Shown in pieces: positions 61,035 through 64,000 of a stretch of 64,000 nucleotides of DNA. A program made the translations under genes and the position numbers. The stretch lies in assembly GCA_018857735.1 (NCBI GenBank), contig JABMCL010000049.1, positions 186,001 through 250,000 on the forward strand, in the 5' to 3' direction. Source of the DNA: Alviniconcha marisindica (lineage: Eukaryota; Mollusca; Gastropoda; Provannidae). The notes under the pieces were generated by a model, which worked only from the letters and a program-made list of their open reading frames with translations, was not told where the DNA came from and did not search any database. Position 1 is the first letter of the stretch. Every line of letters starts with the position of its first letter.

Positions 61035-61590
61035 GGTTGTTGCCACACCTCTCTCACCAAGGTGAAGGTGTAACTTCTTTGGCTTGGCCCACACATAACG
61101 ACAACATTCAACATTTCATCTCTTCCAAGATGCAAACCACTTGTGCTGGCTACTTCTCTCACCAAGGTGAAGGTGTAATGTCTTTGGCTTTGGCCCACAG
61201 ATAACAACATCTTCAACATTTCATCTCTTCCAAGATGCAAACCGCTTGTGCTGGCTACTTCTCTCACCAAGGTGAAGGTGTAATGTCTTTGGCTTTGGCC
61301 CACAGATAACAACATCTTCAACATTTCATCTCTTCCAAGATGCAAACTGCTTGTGCTGGCTACTTCTCTCACCAAGGTGAAGGTGTAATGTCTTTGGCTT
61401 TGGCCCACAGATAACAACATCTTCAACATTTCATCTCTTCCAAGATGCAAACCGCTTGTGCTGGTTACTTCTCTCACCAAGGTGAAGGTGTAATGTCTTT
61501 GGCTTTGGCCCACAGATAACAACATCTTCAACATTTCATCTCTTCCAAGATGCAAACCGCTTGTGCTGGTTACTTCTCTCACCAGCAGCC
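61035..61590. repeat. Minisatellite, 105-bp unit, about 5 copies
   Basis: The unit is 'ctctcaccaaggtgaaggtg' … 'ggcccacagataacaacatc' … 'cttccaagatgcaaaccgct'. Thirty-five codons per unit give a 196-codon minus-strand artefact frame. Confidence 0.95.
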
Positions 61591-61604
61591 TATTTTCTTG
61601 CCCA

Positions 61605-62085
61605 TTTGCCTTCACTCCCTTATGTCCATAACAACTGATTTACAGGAGTGTGGGAAGACGGATGTCAAACACTGCCACATGCCTTCACTCCCTTATGTCC
61701 ATGACAATCGATTTACAGGAGTGTGGGAAGATGGATGTCAAACACTGCCACATGCCTTCACTCCCTTATGTCCATGACAACCGATTTACAGGAGTGTGGG
61801 ATGATGGATGTCAAACACTGCCACATGCCTTCACTCCCTTATGTCCATGACAACCGATTTACAGAAATGTTGGAAGCCGGATGTCAAACACTGCTACATG
61901 CCTTCACTCCCTTATGTCCATGACAACCGATTTACAGGAGTGTGGGAAGATGGATGTCAAACACTGCCACATGCCTTCACTCCCTTATGTCCATGACAAC
62001 CGATTTACAGGAGTATGGACAACCGATTTACAGGGGTGTTGGAAGATGGATGTCACACACTGCCACATGCCAGTCAGGATTTCCC
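61605..62085. repeat. Minisatellite, 73-bp unit, about 6.5 copies
   Basis: The unit is 'gccttcactcccttatgtcc' … 'accgatttacaggagtgtgg' … 'tcaaacactgccacat'. Confidence 0.95.
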
Positions 62086-62559
62086 CCTTCCGCCTTGCTT
62101 ACCTTACTGGATCTGAGAGAATGGTCTGTGTTGATTAGCTCTCACTTCTCGAGGCAATCAGGCTGAGAGCATACATGTGGGACTGTTTCCATCATCATTA
62201 TCAATCAAGATGTAACCTCACTGGTGAAACTGGCATTTTCAGGATGGTGACTGCTTGACTGGGAAACCCCTCTTGACTTTGTTGGTCACTGGTGACTGAG
62301 GAATTTGTGTGCATTGCGAGTTGCATCAATGAGATCTTTGACAGAGCACTTATGACTTTTGACAGAGTATATATGCTCCATTAAAAAGTGTTCATAACTC
62401 ATTTATAATATTCACAATATGAATGAACCACAGCGATTTAAAAAAAAGAAGTGTTTTTCACAAAGGGTTTCAAGGGTTGCAAAACAGGAACCAAACCGAA
62501 GCTGCTAATTAAACTGAACCAATTTAGGAACATAAACATATTTATAGAGAGAGACGGAC

Positions 62560-62605
<46 letters not shown>

Positions 62606-63085
62606 CATCAGGGCCCATATATATATAAAGAGCAACTAAAGTTACAGGTGTACAACCCCCAATCCTGATTTACTAAAGGGTCCACAAGTCTGGTTACCAT
62701 TCCATATGCATGAGTCATCAAAAGATTCCAAAACAGCTATTTGCCTATGTCCATTTTAGTTCAGGAAATTTCACTGTTTTACCAACAATGCAACACGCAC
62801 AATTCTGAAAATTTGATACTAATTGGACACTGCACGAGGACAGCCTTGTCAGCTTCAAACAGGGTTCACCATCATAACAGCAGACATCAGTGACCCAATG
62901 ACCCCTTCCTATTTGAGATTTCCTGTCCCCTCCTTATCTTCCCTGTCAATTATGATGTTTCTTGATGCATGAATCCAAATTTTACTGAATAATTTGTAGT
63001 TTTCGATGGTATGTTGGACAGCGTTGGTCTGTAGAAATATTCATTTTCTCCTCAATAGTAACCTCTGGGTAACAGTAGGATCAGT
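62086..63085. other. Unassigned sequence
   Basis: A (TG)n of about 40 bp (62563-62601) is the only clear structure. Confidence 0.5.
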
Positions 63086-63089
63086 TAGT

Positions 63090-63330
63090 TCTTGGATTTC
63101 GATGTCCTGTCAACCGCACAGGGTCAGCTCAGGATGAATCACACACTCAAACTTATCTTACACCAGTTCAAAACACAAGTCATTAAATCACAAACTGTTG
63201 CAATGTTAAAAACCAACCATTTCTCTATCAATACACCATAATACACCTTTTGGAACCCATTTACATTCTGTAGGCACTCATAACTGGAACCTGCTTAAAT
63301 TGCTTGTGACTATCAGGAAGGTGCTGGTGA
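63090..63330. repeat. R2 dispersed repeat, copy 4 (diverged)
   Basis: 'ttggatttcgatgtcctgtc' and 'aaccgcacagggtcagctca' match the start of the other R2 copies; similarity fades after about 63190. Confidence 0.65.
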
Positions 63331-63679
63331 CCTATACTACCCTGCAGACCCACATGGGAAAGTGTTAGCCAAAACTAATGCAGTTAAAAAGTAGGGAGAG
63401 GATTTGGGAAAAAATGAAAGCAAATGGACAGGGAAGATAGAAATTAACTCCAGAAAGAAATTTCTGGCAGTGGGCAAAGTATGCATGGCTATATTCTGAT
63501 CCACCCCAGGCTAAAGGGAGAATATTTGTCAGCTCTGGGCTCTCAGCACAGGGGACTTTCATTTCTGCATCTGCAGTATGGCACTGTTGGTCAGCAGCAT
63601 CAGCACCGCTATCTTTATACAGAGTTTAGGCTGCTTAAACTTAGACAAATAAGTGTATAACCTATGTTCCCATTTGTTA

Positions 63680-63686
63680 CAAACAC

Positions 63687-63721
<35 letters not shown>

Positions 63722-63775
63722 CACACACATGCATGCACACATACACATGCACGCACACCACCACACACACACACT
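63680..63775. repeat. CA microsatellite, interrupted
   Basis: (CA)n with aaac and gcatgc interruptions. The remaining 225 bp to the window edge show nothing assignable. Confidence 0.94.
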
Positions 63776-64000
63776 ACATCTATCATGCTGTTACAAGGCT
63801 GCTTGTAATTGTGTCTGGACAGAGGCCACAGCTGCAGTGGAGAGTTACCCTTGGGCACAAAGTCACTCAGTGCCGAGTTCCAGTCCTATGTTTGTCTGCA
63901 CTGTGTATTGTGTCTACCTGATGATGTTTTGACTCCATTCCAACTGCCTCAGCCCCACTGACTGCACCACCATGAAAATAAACTGGTAAAAAAAATAATG

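Noticed and set aside
61025..61615. Minus-strand 196-codon frame (REVASTSGLHLGRDEMLK repeats)
   Set aside because: The 105-bp unit is 35 codons. It might be coding-derived like the other arrays, but no parent protein is recognisable.

Overview
The window is eukaryotic, intron-rich and extremely repeat-rich. It looks like an invertebrate nuclear genome, most likely a lophotrochozoan such as a mollusc. This rests on GT-AG exons of one animal kinase gene spread over about 50 kb, on degraded non-LTR retrotransposon and integrase-transposon fragments of a kind common in molluscs, and on the absence of bacterial-style gene packing. The species assignment is inference.

The only well-supported host gene is an orthologue of the cyclin-dependent kinase-like gene CDKL5, on the minus strand (5' end at high coordinates). 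Seven exons encode the kinase domain from just after the ATP-binding lysine region to its end: 54364-54500, 37909-38029, 36089-36148, 32411-32501, 29678-29867, 22898-22978 and 18966-19138. A large tail exon (17715-18552), a 32-codon exon (13666-13761) and a 70-nt exon (5888-5957) follow. All ten have consensus splice sites and their phases join without a break, giving 618 full codons. The N-terminal exons (glycine loop, catalytic lysine) lie beyond the right edge. Two weaker 3' exon candidates (4867-4988 and 3330-3380) extend the chain to a stop codon. A competing plus-strand two-exon model overlaps one of them.

Almost everything else is intronic repeat. About 35 minisatellite arrays (periods 24-131 bp), long TG/CA tracts and poly-C/G tracts fill the introns. 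Transposon relics include at least nine non-LTR retrotransposon fragments, a 2.46-kb element with terminal inverted repeats (33509-35971), a THAP-like fragment (49767-50096), and three dispersed families. These are R1, rich in AAGGTCA half-sites; R2, a retroposon-tail-like family; and a 28-bp minisatellite family found in three places.

The most striking object is a 6.1-kb element at 7001-13090. It has long terminal inverted repeats around a broken retroviral-type (rve/DDE) integrase gene like that of KRBA2-like and Ginger-type transposons. Its 42-bp and 48-bp satellite arrays (7975-11590, about 3.6 kb) are tandem amplifications of the integrase's own coding sequence. The same thing, a minisatellite made from transposon coding sequence, recurs in three retrotransposon relics (53048-53215 and 53716-54068; 39340-39672; 40940-41480). 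This points to a recurrent process.
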